64,000 nt of DNA from an uncultured Acidobacteriia bacterium. Lineage in GTDB: Bacteria > Acidobacteriota > Terriglobia > Bryobacterales > Bryobacteraceae. Below, one piece after another: positions 26,173 through 37,552 of this stretch. Every line of letters begins with the position of its first letter. The stretch's first letter is position 1. Below the pieces are notes generated by a model. It was not told the origin of the DNA. It searched no databases and worked only from the letters and a program-made list of their open reading frames with translations. A program made the translations under genes and the position numbers. The stretch is from contig CAIQWJ010000078.1 in the NCBI GenBank assembly GCA_903875575.1, positions 1 to 64,000 on the forward strand. Reading direction: 5' to 3'.

Positions 26173-26322
26173 GGTTTTGGGAGGATCAGTCCTTCGAAAC
26201 AATTCCCCGGTTTGGGGTCCATCCGTACGGTCAAATTAGAATTATCAACGATAGACCGGGCGCTCGGCAATTGTTTTTTTGAATTTGGCGCATCGGGGAA
26301 ATTGATGGGGACCGGCTGCGGA

Positions 26323-26556
26323 CTAGTTTCGTCCGCACATTCCGGGATTTCCGCACATTCCGCCGGGGCACTGAGGCATTTGGGCTGCTTCGGAGGAACC
26401 GCCCGCGCGGGCGGCAAACGTGGAGTATTCCTGCTTCAGGTCCTGCTTCCCGCAGGAAGGGCAGGCCGCCGCGACGGCGCTCTCCGCGTCGCTTCGCCGG
26501 ACCAGCTTCTCAAACTTGTTGCCGCAGGCTTCGCAAAGGTATTCGTAGATAGGCAT
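26323..26556 (-). CDS. FmdB-family zinc ribbon protein
   Basis: 77-aa protein beginning MPIYEYLCEACGNKFEKLV, the standard start of this family, with zinc knuckles CEAC and CPSC. The tail adds two more Cys pairs (CPGGMCGNPGMC), which could bind an extra metal. I use the ATG at 26556 rather than a longer frame because the family always starts with MP-YEY. Members are often called regulators, but the function is not established. Confidence 0.85.
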   Translation of the reverse strand: MPIYEYLCEACGNKFEKLVRRSDAESAVAAACPSCGKQDLKQEYSTFAARAGGSSEAAQMPQCPGGMCGNPGMCGRN

Positions 26557-26602
26557 GATGCCCCCATTATCTATCAGGGGCACCGGAAAAACGACCACAT
26601 AC

Positions 26603-26645
26603 GGTCAGGGCCCACGGAATCCGTCTGCCCTGACCTGCCCCCCCC
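26603..26645 (-). terminator. Hairpin between YXWGXW-like gene and fmdB-like gene
   Basis: GGTCAGGGC and GCCCTGACC form a perfect 9-bp stem. On the minus strand it is followed after about 12 nt by a T5 tract, so termination after the upstream gene is possible but not certain. Confidence 0.4.
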
Positions 26646-26682
26646 CGCTTTGTGGGCCTGCCCTGCGTGCTGCCATCGGCTG

Positions 26683-27045
26683 TTAGTGGCGGTCTTCGTG
26701 ATAGTCCCGACCCTTCTGCCTGTCCCAGCCGTGGTCATGCTCTACGCGATCATGGCCCTCGCCCTGCCAGTAGCCATTGAAATACTGCTCTCCGTCGTGA
26801 TGGGGCGATATCCAGACCGCACCCTGATAAGGTGGGCGGCTCCAATAGCCGTTATGCCACGTATACCGGCCATTCACCGGATACCAGTAGCCTTCCACGT
26901 ACGTGTACCCCGGTCCTGGGCTGCGCGGCCGAACACGCACGATCCTCGGCTGGGGCGGGGCTCCAATATGGATGCCGATCGAAAATCCCTGGCCAAATAC
27001 AGAGCCGCCAGCCAGCAGCGCCAGAATCAAAAGCTTCTTTTTCAT
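26683..27045 (-). CDS. Small secreted YXWGXW-repeat-like protein
   Basis: 120-aa exported protein. Signal peptide MKKKLLILALLAGGSVFGQ, then a Tyr/Trp/Gly-rich body with units such as YVEGYWYPVNGRYTWHNGYW and YFNGYWQG, and a His/Asp/Arg-rich tail (HDRVEHDHGWDRQKGRDYH) that could bind metal. GGGAG lies 8 nt before the ATG at 27045, which decides this start over the longer frame. Family function is unknown. Confidence 0.75.
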   Translation of the reverse strand: MKKKLLILALLAGGSVFGQGFSIGIHIGAPPQPRIVRVRPRSPGPGYTYVEGYWYPVNGRYTWHNGYWSRPPYQGAVWISPHHDGEQYFNGYWQGEGHDRVEHDHGWDRQKGRDYHEDRH

Positions 27046-27260
27046 TTGAATTTCTCCCGACGTGTGAGTAACAGCGTCGGCATTGACAGGGCACGCCACT
27101 GGCCAATCGGCGTCCGCTACGGATCACTCCTCCGGAATCCGACGCGGACCACCCCGCCCACGCCGCGATTGCGAAGCCTCAGGTTATTGGGTAGCTTAGA
27201 TCGGTGTGTCGACGGCCAGCCGCAAAGGGCCGCTAAACCTATGGGGATAATATTGAAGCC

Positions 27261-29741
<2,481 letters not shown>

Positions 29742-29762
29742 TTTTCAGCAGAAACGCAGCAA

Positions 29763-29800
29763 AAAAGGCCGGCTCCGGGGTTTCCCGGGACCGGCCTTTT
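29763..29800 (+). terminator. Intrinsic terminator after hppA
   Basis: AAAAGGCCGG ... CCGGCCTTTT stem with an inner CCGGG/CCCGG segment, ending in a T run. It sits 21 nt behind hppA and is nearly symmetric, so it may also serve the convergent DUF4159 gene. Confidence 0.9.
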
Positions 29801-29814
29801 GCTTTAGAGGCAGC

Positions 29815-30654
29815 TCAGTGGGTCATGGCGTAAACGATGTCGTTCACGCCAATCCGCATGGCGACGGACGCGGCATTCTCGGGGTACGCCGGATCATCGG
29901 CCCACTCCCACGCGTCGCCCAGGTCTTCGTTGAAGGCGATGGCAACCATGATGCGGCCCTTATCGTCGTAAATGCCCTGCCAATGCGCGCCGCGGCCGCC
30001 ATCCCCGCAGTTCTTGCAGCCGTCGCGCAGATGCGCCTGGCCGGGGATCTGGACCCGATAGAGGAGGTCGTAAACGGAGTGGAGAATGGGATCGTTATCC
30101 GGGATTTCGACGATCGGCCGGCCCGGAAAAACATACCCGATGCGGGTCACAAATTCGCGGTACTCCGCGTTGCCGTGGAAGTCATCAGCAAGGAAGAACC
30201 CGCCGCGAAGCAGGAACTCGCGCATCTCCGCGCCCTGCGCCTCGGTCAGCGCCCACTCGCCAACCTGAACGGCGTAGAGAAACGGGAAGTCGTATTCGTC
30301 GTGTTCGTCCAGGTTAACCGACTGTTCCACCGAGCGGGCCTGTATCCGGGTCAGGCGGCGGACAGCCGTGAGAAAATGCCGGTCGGCCGGCGGATAGTCC
30401 TGGGTCCAGAGGGAGAGGCCTTCGCGCCAGTCGCCCTGAAAGCGGGGATAGTAGCCGTCCATCGGCCCCCCGTTCGGGTACATGAGGCGGGCGAAGACAA
30501 AGTCGCCGGCGACGTTCCAGTCGGGTGGCAAAGGGTAGGTGAAATGCTCGACTCCGGGATACTGACGGAAAGGCTTCTGGAAAGCAAAAACGCCGAGGGC
30601 CGTGAGCACCAGGCCGACCGCGACCGCTACCGCCTTTCCACTGCGCCTGACCAT
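29815..30654 (-). CDS. Exported DUF4159-domain protein
   Basis: 279-aa protein with an N-terminal signal/anchor (VAVAVGLVLTALGVFAF) and a DUF4159 domain: FVFARLMYPN near residue 50, FLYAVQVGEW, MREFLLRGGFFLADDFHG and IPDNDPILHSVYDL. Its glutamine amidotransferase-like fold suggests a binding rather than enzymatic role. In other bacteria DUF4159 genes sit with MoxR/VWA clusters; this one stands alone. GGGGAG 4 nt before the ATG at 30654 decides the start. It contains a CKNCGDGGRG insertion that might bind metal. Confidence 0.82.
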   Translation of the reverse strand: MVRRSGKAVAVAVGLVLTALGVFAFQKPFRQYPGVEHFTYPLPPDWNVAGDFVFARLMYPNGGPMDGYYPRFQGDWREGLSLWTQDYPPADRHFLTAVRRLTRIQARSVEQSVNLDEHDEYDFPFLYAVQVGEWALTEAQGAEMREFLLRGGFFLADDFHGNAEYREFVTRIGYVFPGRPIVEIPDNDPILHSVYDLLYRVQIPGQAHLRDGCKNCGDGGRGAHWQGIYDDKGRIMVAIAFNEDLGDAWEWADDPAYPENAASVAMRIGVNDIVYAMTH

Positions 30655-30757
30655 GATCTCCCCATGAGGATAGCAATGTTTAATTGGCCTCACACTCCGG
30701 GGAGCCAATGATTCGATGAGTGTGCCGTAATGTAACAAAACCAGGGACGGGCCGTCT

Positions 30758-30763
30758 TATAAT
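30758..30763 (+). promoter_or_regulatory. -10 element TATAAT for lepB, leaderless geometry
   Basis: A consensus TATAAT ends 8 nt before the lepB ATG, so the transcript would start at or next to the start codon. No Shine-Dalgarno is present. Confidence 0.6.
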
Positions 30764-30771
30764 GCAGTTAC

Positions 30772-31365
30772 ATGGAAACCCCGCCGGAACGACACCCGTA
30801 TTCCGACGCCGCCCCGGAACCGGTCCACGCACACAGCCGACCCGCCCACGGATTAGGCCCCCTTTCCCTGATGCGGGATATGGCGATTTCCGTGGCGCTG
30901 GCCGTCATCCTGATCGTCTTCATCTATCAGCCTGTCAAGGTGGAGGGCACCAGCATGATGCCCGGCCTCACGGATCAGGAACGTATCTTCGTCAACAAGT
31001 ACGAGTACCGACTGGGCTCGGGCAACATCCATCGCGGCGATCTGGTGGTCTTTCACTACCCGAAGAATCCGGTGGAATCCTACATCAAGCGCATCATCGG
31101 CATACCCGGCGACCGGGTGGAAATCCGGAGCGGCGAAGTCTTCGTTAACCGGCAGAAGCTGGACGAGCCGTACGTACTCGACGATTACCGGGACCACGAG
31201 TCGATTCAGCCCCTGGTGGTGCCTGAGGACAATTACTTCGTCCTCGGCGACCATCGCAATTCCTCGAGCGACAGCCGGGTATGGGGCTTCGTGGATCGCG
31301 GGAAGATCTACGGCAAGGCGGTACTGGTGTACTGGCCATTTGAAAAGATAGGGCGCGTCCGATAA
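30772..31365 (+). CDS. lepB: Signal peptidase I
   Basis: 197-aa membrane serine protease that cleaves signal peptides of exported proteins. One membrane helix (37-52), then catalytic Ser61 in VEGTSMMPGL and general-base Lys106 in YIKRIIGIPGDRVEI. The box GDHRNSSSDSRVWGFV is near the end. A 33-residue Pro/His-rich cytoplasmic tail precedes the helix. All catalytic residues are present. Confidence 0.95.
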   Translation: METPPERHPYSDAAPEPVHAHSRPAHGLGPLSLMRDMAISVALAVILIVFIYQPVKVEGTSMMPGLTDQERIFVNKYEYRLGSGNIHRGDLVVFHYPKNPVESYIKRIIGIPGDRVEIRSGEVFVNRQKLDEPYVLDDYRDHESIQPLVVPEDNYFVLGDHRNSSSDSRVWGFVDRGKIYGKAVLVYWPFEKIGRVR

Positions 31366-31373
31366 CGCAATGG

Positions 31374-31379
31374 TAAAAT
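31374..31379 (+). promoter_or_regulatory. -10 element TAAAAT deciding a TTG start
   Basis: TAAAAT ends exactly 6 nt before the TTG at 31386. It supports a leaderless TTG start for a gene whose next in-frame ATG would remove about 50 conserved-looking residues. Confidence 0.55.
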
Positions 31380-31385
31380 CGCTTT

Positions 31386-32462
31386 TTGTCAACAGAATCT
31401 TCTCTGGCACGCGCCGGGCAATGGTTCCTGCATTCGGGAATTCAGGAACCCTCTGGCGGGTTCTCCCGTTTTTATCGCTCTGAACTGGGTCAAAATCTTC
31501 CGGTCTCCACCGAGATTTCGGCCTACGCGTCCATGGCGCTGGTGTTTCTTTACCGCACCACGGGCAATACCGAATACCTTGATGCAGCCAACCGGACCGC
31601 GCACTTCCTGATCGACCAGGCATGGGATAAAGGCCTGCAGATTTTTCCCTACGAGCACCCCTCGCCAACGGCCGAAAGCAAACACCTGGCCTACTTTTTC
31701 GACTGCGGCATCATTATTCGCAGCCTGGTGGATCTGTGGCAGGTAACGAAGGAAGATCGCCTGATGGAGATCGCCAGCGCGGCTTCACATGGGATGTCGG
31801 CCTTCTGGTCCGGTCGCGATTACCACGCGATTCTGACGCTGCCGGACAAACGTCCGCTGCCGCGGACCGCGCAATGGTCTACCGGACAGGGCTGCTACCA
31901 GACGAAATCGGCACTGGGCTGGTGGGAAGTTGCGGCAGTGACCGGCGACCAGAAACTGAAGCAGGATTATCTCGACCTGATCCAGTCCGGTATCCACACG
32001 TGCCGGGGATTTCTGGCCGGCGCGAACGAACGGCTCAGGATCATGGACCGGCTGCACGCCTATTCTTATTTTCTGGAGGCATTGTCGCCGCTCCTGGATC
32101 GGCCGGAATGCGTGCGGACGTACCAGGAGGTGCTGACCGAAGACGCGAAGTATCTGCGGGAACTGGCACCCGATTTCGTCCGGAGCGATGTTTACGCTCA
32201 GGTGCTGCGTGCGCGGGTGCGAGCCTGGCACGTCATCCCGATGGACGTGGCCGCAGCGCGGGAAGAAGCGATGGCGCTGGCTGAGTTCCAGTCGCAGAGC
32301 GACGATCCGCGTTTCAAAGGCGGTTTCATTTTCGGGAAACGCGCGGGCGTGATGTCGCCTCACGTGAATCCCGTATCCACTACGTTCGCCATACAGGCAC
32401 TTGAAATGTGGCGGGCATACGAGGCCGGGGAGTCCGAAACGTGCCTGCAATCGCCCATCTAA
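31386..32462 (+). CDS. Putative (alpha/alpha) toroid protein linked to glycosyltransferase
   Basis: 358-aa soluble protein with repeated helical pairs typical of an (alpha/alpha)6 toroid: GGFSRFYRSELGQNLPVSTEI, MALVFLYRTTGNTEYLDAANR, LIDQAWDKGLQIFPYE, YFFDCGIIIRSLVDLWQVT, STGQGCYQTKSALGWWEVA. Such folds act on sugars (epimerases, hydrolases), but I cannot name a reaction. It starts with TTG, 6 nt after a TAAAAT box. The following glycosyltransferase starts inside its 3' end, so both probably work in one glycan pathway. Confidence 0.6.
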   Translation: MSTESSLARAGQWFLHSGIQEPSGGFSRFYRSELGQNLPVSTEISAYASMALVFLYRTTGNTEYLDAANRTAHFLIDQAWDKGLQIFPYEHPSPTAESKHLAYFFDCGIIIRSLVDLWQVTKEDRLMEIASAASHGMSAFWSGRDYHAILTLPDKRPLPRTAQWSTGQGCYQTKSALGWWEVAAVTGDQKLKQDYLDLIQSGIHTCRGFLAGANERLRIMDRLHAYSYFLEALSPLLDRPECVRTYQEVLTEDAKYLRELAPDFVRSDVYAQVLRARVRAWHVIPMDVAAAREEAMALAEFQSQSDDPRFKGGFIFGKRAGVMSPHVNPVSTTFAIQALEMWRAYEAGESETCLQSPI

Positions 32463-35131
32463 GCGCCGTTCGGGTTGTCTTCGCATCGGGCAGCGCGGAA
32501 CTGAATCGCTCAATGCTGGAGCGTTTCGCCGCCGAACGCAAAGACCTTCTTCTTTGCGTGGTCTCCGAGTTTCCACCGCACATCGGCGAATGGATCGCCT
32601 GGCACGTGCAGCGGCCGTATGGACAAAACCTGGAGTCTGTGAAGGCTGCACTGGCGGGTCGGCGAATCGAGGTGGCGGCGGTAGCCTACGATTCGCGCAG
32701 CGCACTCGGAGAGCTTCGACAGGCCGCGTATGCACTGGCACCCGGTATGGTGACCGCGTATGACGAAAAACTGCGGGTCGCCGCTCCCGGAGCTTTACGT
32801 GGCTTCCTGATGCGGCGCAGGCTGGAAGCGGCGGCAGGGCAGTTCAAAACCGGCGGTCGGGTACGAGCCTGGCTGCGAAGGATCGCGCATCCCGCAGAGG
32901 CCGAAATCCCGCTTCGAGCGAGAGCCGCTCAGGCGCGCGGACTGGCTGCGAGCCGTGTTCGTGGCACGCGAGTGGAAGTCCCAATGAAGTTGTCCGTGGC
33001 AACTCTACAGAAGGGCGTGACGGTTGTCGTTCCCAGCCGCGATGGTCTGGAACTGCTGCGCGAAATGCTGCCACCGCTGGTATCGCAATTGGGGGCGGGC
33101 GAAGTAATGGTGGTGGACAACGGGTCTTCCGATGGCACCGCAGAATGGTTGGCAAGGGAGTACCCTGCAATTCAGGTGCTGCACGACGCAGCACCGCTTT
33201 CATTCGCAGCAGCAGTGAATCGGGGCATCCGCGCGGCGCGATGTTCGCGAGTGCTGTTGCTCAACAACGACATGATCGTCGAACCCGGCTTCGTGGCCGC
33301 GCTCGAGGCTGCGTTCGCGCGGGTACCGGATCTCTTCTGCGCCACAGCGCAGATCCTCTTTCCCGCCGGAGTGCGGCGCGAAGAGACGGGTAAAACCGTA
33401 TGGCGGAAGGTAGGCGATCTCGATTTTCCCGTTCGCTGCGACGACCCCGTTGAGGGCGAAGACCTGACGTGGGTGCTCTACGGAAGCGGCGGATGTTCGC
33501 TCTTCGACACGGAGAAACTGGCAGCTCTGGGCGGCGTTGCGGAGCTTTACGAACCGGCGTACGTGGAAGATCTGGACTTCGGCTATCGGGCATGGAGGCG
33601 GGGCTGGCCTACCGTTTATTGCGCGCTCGCCACAGTGGAGCACCGGCATCGCAGCACGACGTCGCGCTTTTACACGGAGCGGCAAATCGATTTCTTCGTG
33701 GAGCAGAACTATCTGCGTTTCGTGGCAAACGCCGTATCCGATGGGCCGTTGTTTGAGAAGTTGTGGCTGGAAGGGATCCGGAGGCTGCAACTGCAGGCGA
33801 TGAACGGTCGCGGCGCTGCACTTGATACGTTACGGCATGTTCCGGAGATCGCGGCGGCTCCGGAAATGGGCGGGCATCTGACGGAAGCGGAGATCCTCGC
33901 GCTGACGAATGGCGACGTGAGCCTGTTTCCCGGCACAGGAGGCGGAACTGGCAGGAAGATCCTGATCGCGAGCCCGTATCTCCCGTTCCCTCTGTCGCAT
34001 GGCGGAGCGGTGCGTATCTATAATCTGATGCGGCAGGCGGCGACCGAAAACGACTTAATTCTGGCTGCATTTGTGGATGAGTTGGCAACACCGCCAAGTG
34101 AATTGCTCTCGTTATGCAGCCGAATCGTGCTGGTTTGTCGGCATGGTTCGCACTATCGACGGGATACGGATCGGCCGGATGCGGTTGAGGAGTTCGATTC
34201 GGCCACCTTCCGCGCCTGTCTGAAACAGGCCGTACAGGAGTGGCAGCCGGAGATCGTTCAACTGGAATTCACCTGGATGGCGCAGTATGCGGATGCGTGC
34301 CAGCCCGCGAAAGTCATGCTGGTGGAACACGACATCACGTTCGATCTTCAGCAGCAAATGCTCGCGACGATGCCTACCGAAGGCATGGCGAGGCTCGAAC
34401 TGGAGCAGCAACTCGGAAAATGGAAGGCGTTCGAGACGGTCGCCTGGAAACAGGTGGATTGCGTCGTTACGATGTCCGGCAAGGACTCGGCGACAGCGCA
34501 GGGCGCGCGAGCAGTGGAGTGCCTGCCGAATGGAGTGGATTGCGACCGCTTTCAACCAAGCGAGGAAACGCCAGAGCCTGGGCGATTGCTCCTGATTGGG
34601 TCCTTTGCGCACCTACCGAATCTGCTGGCGCTTGAGTTTTTTCTACGCGATGTCTGGCCGCGGCTGGGTCCGGGATACAAGCTGCACGTGATCGGCGGGG
34701 CACGGCATGAATACTACCTCGATTTTTTCCGCGAACGAGTAAAGATGGATCTGTCTCAGGCCGGAATCGAAGTGGAAGGGTTCGTCAGCGATGTCCGCGA
34801 CGCCTACCGGCGCGCTTCGTTGGTGCTGGCACCGCTGACGGCGTCGGCCGGAACCAACATCAAGGTACTGGAAGCGATGGCCATGGGCAAGGTGGTTGTC
34901 AGCACCCCTGCGGGCGTGAATGGCCTGGAGCTGGTGGCCGGCCAGGAGTTCGAACTGACTGAGACAGCAGAAGCAATGGCGCAAAAGATTCTGGAATTGG
35001 GTCAGGATGACGGACTGCGCGTCCAACTGGAACGTCACGCCCGCGAAGCGGCGCTCCGATACGACTGGCGCGCCATCGGAAAGCGGCAGGACGAAGTCTA
35101 CAGGCAGGTCGCCGACAACAGCAGAGTTTGA
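32441..35131 (+). CDS. Bifunctional glycosyltransferase (GT2 plus GT4-type domains)
   Basis: 896-aa fusion. Residues 1-190 are unassigned and Arg/Ala-rich. A GT2 domain (about 195-430) begins VTVVVPSRDG and has VDNGSSDGTAEW and LLLNNDMIVEPGF; a GT-A type fold with YVEDLDFGYRAWRRG. A GT4/GT1-like GT-B domain (about 520-890) has ILIASPYLPFPLSHGGAVR, PNGVDCDRFQP and TNIKVLEAMAMGK. The protein could add two sugars in succession to an envelope glycan or lipid. I prefer the GTG at 32441, preceded 8 nt away by GGGGAG; an in-frame ATG lies at 32408. It overlaps the upstream gene. Confidence 0.85.
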   Translation: MPAIAHLSAVRVVFASGSAELNRSMLERFAAERKDLLLCVVSEFPPHIGEWIAWHVQRPYGQNLESVKAALAGRRIEVAAVAYDSRSALGELRQAAYALAPGMVTAYDEKLRVAAPGALRGFLMRRRLEAAAGQFKTGGRVRAWLRRIAHPAEAEIPLRARAAQARGLAASRVRGTRVEVPMKLSVATLQKGVTVVVPSRDGLELLREMLPPLVSQLGAGEVMVVDNGSSDGTAEWLAREYPAIQVLHDAAPLSFAAAVNRGIRAARCSRVLLLNNDMIVEPGFVAALEAAFARVPDLFCATAQILFPAGVRREETGKTVWRKVGDLDFPVRCDDPVEGEDLTWVLYGSGGCSLFDTEKLAALGGVAELYEPAYVEDLDFGYRAWRRGWPTVYCALATVEHRHRSTTSRFYTERQIDFFVEQNYLRFVANAVSDGPLFEKLWLEGIRRLQLQAMNGRGAALDTLRHVPEIAAAPEMGGHLTEAEILALTNGDVSLFPGTGGGTGRKILIASPYLPFPLSHGGAVRIYNLMRQAATENDLILAAFVDELATPPSELLSLCSRIVLVCRHGSHYRRDTDRPDAVEEFDSATFRACLKQAVQEWQPEIVQLEFTWMAQYADACQPAKVMLVEHDITFDLQQQMLATMPTEGMARLELEQQLGKWKAFETVAWKQVDCVVTMSGKDSATAQGARAVECLPNGVDCDRFQPSEETPEPGRLLLIGSFAHLPNLLALEFFLRDVWPRLGPGYKLHVIGGARHEYYLDFFRERVKMDLSQAGIEVEGFVSDVRDAYRRASLVLAPLTASAGTNIKVLEAMAMGKVVVSTPAGVNGLELVAGQEFELTETAEAMAQKILELGQDDGLRVQLERHAREAALRYDWRAIGKRQDEVYRQVADNSRV

Positions 35132-35151
35132 CGATATACAATGAATTCGCT

Positions 35152-36201
35152 ATGGCACAAATCAAAGGACCCGCAATTTTTCTGGCGCAGTTTCTTGCAG
35201 ACGCCGCCCCTTACGACAATCTTCCCAACATTACCGCCTTCATGAAGAGCCTCGGCTATGTCGGAGTGCAGATTCCGTCGTGGGATTCCCGCGTCATCGA
35301 TATTAAGAAGGCCGCCGAATCGAAGGCTTATTGCGATGACCTTCAGGCACAGACTAACGGCCTGGCAATCACGGAACTGTCGACGCACCTTCAGGGTCAG
35401 TTGATCGCCGTCCATCCGGTTTACGACGAGCAATTCGATGCCTTCGCCGCGAAGGAAGTGCGTGGCAATCCCAAGGCCCGCACGAAGTGGGCGATTCAGC
35501 AGATGCGCTATGCGATCAAGGCATCGGCCAACATGGGACTCAGCGCCATCCCCTCGTTCACCGGCGCTTTGATGTGGCCGTTTATGTATCCGTGGCCGCA
35601 GCGTCCGGGCGGGCTGGTGGAAGAAGGCTGGAAGGAACTTGGCAAGCGCTGGCTGCCGATCCTGAACTATGCCGATGAGCAGGGTGTGGACATCGCGTAC
35701 GAACTGCATCCGGGCGAAGATGCGCACGACGGCGCGAGCTTTGAGAAGTTTCTGGAAGCGACGGGCAATCACCCGCGCGCCAATATTCTGTACGATCCTT
35801 CGCACTTCGTTTTACAGTGCCTGGACTATGTCGGCTTTATCGATGTTTATGCCTCGCGCATCAAGGCATTCCACGTGAAGGATGCGGAGTTCCGTCCCTC
35901 GGCCAAGGCCGGCGTGTACGGCGCATATCTGCCATGGAAGGAACGTCCGGGCCGTTTCCGTTCGCTCGGAGATGGACAGGTGGACTTCACGCAGGTGTTC
36001 AGTCGTCTGACTGCGGGTGGTTATAAGTCATGGGCCGTCGTCGAGTGGGAATGCACGTTTAAGGACAGCGTGCAGGGCGCAACCGAAGGCGCGCCTTTTG
36101 TTGCCAAACACCTGATCGAAGTGCCGACCCGCGCGTTTGACGATTTCGCGGGTGGTGCCAGCAACACGAAGCAGAACCGCCGGATTCTGGGCCTGGGATA
36201 G
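35152..36201 (+). CDS. Sugar phosphate isomerase/epimerase (IolE-like TIM barrel)
   Basis: 349-aa xylose-isomerase-like TIM barrel. MAQIKGPAIFLAQFL starts the first strand. Metal-site candidates are Glu in DIAYELHPGE, Asp and His in ILYDPSHFVLQ, His in FHVKDAEF and Glu in AVVEWECTF. Members interconvert inositols, ketoses or hydroxypyruvate; the substrate is not evident. I chose the ATG at 35152 since a TACAAT/TATACA -10 lies just upstream and the TTG-extended frame would include it. A very strong terminator follows. Confidence 0.85.
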   Translation: MAQIKGPAIFLAQFLADAAPYDNLPNITAFMKSLGYVGVQIPSWDSRVIDIKKAAESKAYCDDLQAQTNGLAITELSTHLQGQLIAVHPVYDEQFDAFAAKEVRGNPKARTKWAIQQMRYAIKASANMGLSAIPSFTGALMWPFMYPWPQRPGGLVEEGWKELGKRWLPILNYADEQGVDIAYELHPGEDAHDGASFEKFLEATGNHPRANILYDPSHFVLQCLDYVGFIDVYASRIKAFHVKDAEFRPSAKAGVYGAYLPWKERPGRFRSLGDGQVDFTQVFSRLTAGGYKSWAVVEWECTFKDSVQGATEGAPFVAKHLIEVPTRAFDDFAGGASNTKQNRRILGLG

Positions 36202-36231
36202 CTTCCGGTTCAGGTTTTCACCGAACGTTTC

Positions 36232-36269
36232 GCAACAAGCCCCGTCCTGAGGACGGGGCTTGTTGCGTT
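36232..36269 (+). terminator. Strong intrinsic terminator (16-bp stem)
   Basis: GCAACAAGCCCCGTCC-tga-GGACGGGGCTTGTTGC is a perfect 16-bp stem with a 3-nt loop, followed by gttt. It closes the isomerase transcription unit. Confidence 0.9.
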
Positions 36270-36363
36270 TCAGGCGGCGCTCCGCGCTGTGGCTCTATAT
36301 GACAACCGGGAGCGGATCCGCACCGTCGCGCCGAATGTGGATACTGGTTGAGGAGGTTTTTCT

Positions 36364-36672
36364 ATGACGCTGCATTTTTTCGCGCGACTGGTGCCGAAGC
36401 CAGGTAACGCGGACGCGTTCCGAAAAGCTTTACTGGAGGTGTTGGGACCAACGCGGGAAGAGCCTGGCTGCGTTGGCGTCCGGGTTTTTGAATCGCACCG
36501 GGAACCCGTTACCTTTCAGATCCATGCCGAATGGCTGGACGAGGATGTCTTCGACCACCACCTGACCCTGCCTCACACAGTTCGCTTCCTGTCGGCTGCG
36601 AGTGAACTGCTCACGGAGCCAGTGCAAGGGCTGCGAACGACGGAAATCGGAGCTATCGGCGTTTCGCGGTAA
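36364..36672 (+). CDS. Antibiotic biosynthesis monooxygenase (ABM) family protein
   Basis: 102-aa ferredoxin-like protein ([55 protein letters not shown]). Relatives include quinol monooxygenases such as YgiN and dimeric stress proteins. GAGGAGG about 7 nt before the ATG is a strong Shine-Dalgarno. The end overlaps the convergent MmcQ/YjbR gene by 20 nt. Confidence 0.85.
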   Translation: MTLHFFARLVPKPGNADAFRKALLEVLGPTREEPGCVGVRVFESHREPVTFQIHAEWLDEDVFDHHLTLPHTVRFLSAASELLTEPVQGLRTTEIGAIGVSR

Positions 36673-37072
36673 GGCCGCCGGCGGTGGGTCGCGGTTTGGC
36701 CTTGCTGCCGCGCGTGGCCTTGTCCACAATCAGTTCCCAGGCCTCCCGAATGTGCTGCGCGAGCATGTCGTCATCAATTTCAGCCAATTCTATTCCGACC
36801 CAGCCAGCGACGCCAACATACTTCGGCCTGAAGTAGACGGCCGGTGACGTATGTATCAGCATTTCCTGGACACCCGGGGCGGCCGGTATCAGAACTGCAA
36901 GGTGGCCGTCTCCGTGGTGGTTATTGGAGAACATGACGAAAACACGCTTCCGGGTGAAAAACGTGGGTTCTCCGTGAGAGACCTTTTCAGCGGTCCCTGG
37001 CAGCAGACCACAGATTCGCCGCACACGCCGCAGGTGGTCGTCTGCAAGTTCGGATTTTGTCGGGGCAGGCAC
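36653..37072 (-). CDS. MmcQ/YjbR-family protein
   Basis: 139 aa with the CyaY-like MmcQ/YjbR fold: [64 protein letters not shown] and [16 protein letters not shown]. The C-terminus is a basic tail ([17 protein letters not shown]). Members are described as DNA-binding, but the biological role is not known. Confidence 0.85.
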   Translation of the reverse strand: MPAPTKSELADDHLRRVRRICGLLPGTAEKVSHGEPTFFTRKRVFVMFSNNHHGDGHLAVLIPAAPGVQEMLIHTSPAVYFRPKYVGVAGWVGIELAEIDDDMLAQHIREAWELIVDKATRGSKAKPRPTAGGLTAKRR

Positions 37073-37233
37073 GATGAAGTCATTTCAGCACAGATCCTGC
37101 CTCGCCGCTGACCTGGTGTGGCGGATCTTCACAGCGTGCCGATTCCTACCCGCGGCTGCGTGGACGATATCTCTTCTAAGTACCTTGTTATCAATGAAAA
37201 CCGAGATGGTCCACGATGTGCAATCAGGTCGTC

Positions 37234-37470
37234 ATGACCCTCAGGGTATTCGCCATAACGAGACAGGGCCTGATGGCCATGGCAATCGCAGTTGCCGCCC
37301 TCTGGACGTGTCTGGGCATGGAAAGCGCTACGAGACACCGGGTTGACCAGGATACAGCCGCCACCCTGCATACCCTGGCCCGGCTTCGGCAATCCAGCGA
37401 GGGGATACACGTCACGCCCGCGCGGTTGCCTGGACCCGGAATCCATTCCGGCCGGCCCGCGCTTTCGTAG
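37234..37470 (+). CDS. Possible small membrane protein, unknown
   Basis: The 480-bp gap 37073-37552 holds one plausible gene. The 78-aa product starts MTLRVFAITRQGLMAMAIAV, giving one N-terminal hydrophobic helix, then a polar helix (TRHRVDQDTAATLHTLARLR) and a Pro/Gly tail. The composition looks protein-like, but no strong Shine-Dalgarno is visible and I recognise no family. Nothing else is visible in this gap. Confidence 0.4.
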   Translation: MTLRVFAITRQGLMAMAIAVAALWTCLGMESATRHRVDQDTAATLHTLARLRQSSEGIHVTPARLPGPGIHSGRPALS

Positions 37471-37540
37471 GGGACGGCCAACCTCAAGAATCTTTACAGA
37501 ATGGTGCGGCGACGGCTGGTTGTCGCGTTGAAATCAGTCC

Positions 37541-37546
37541 TATACT
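37541..37546 (+). promoter_or_regulatory. -10 element TATACT, leaderless geometry
   Basis: TATACT ends exactly 6 nt before the ATG at 37553, and no Shine-Dalgarno is present. TTGTCG at 37520-37525 would give a short 15-nt spacer. Confidence 0.5.
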
Positions 37547-37552
37547 GGTGCT

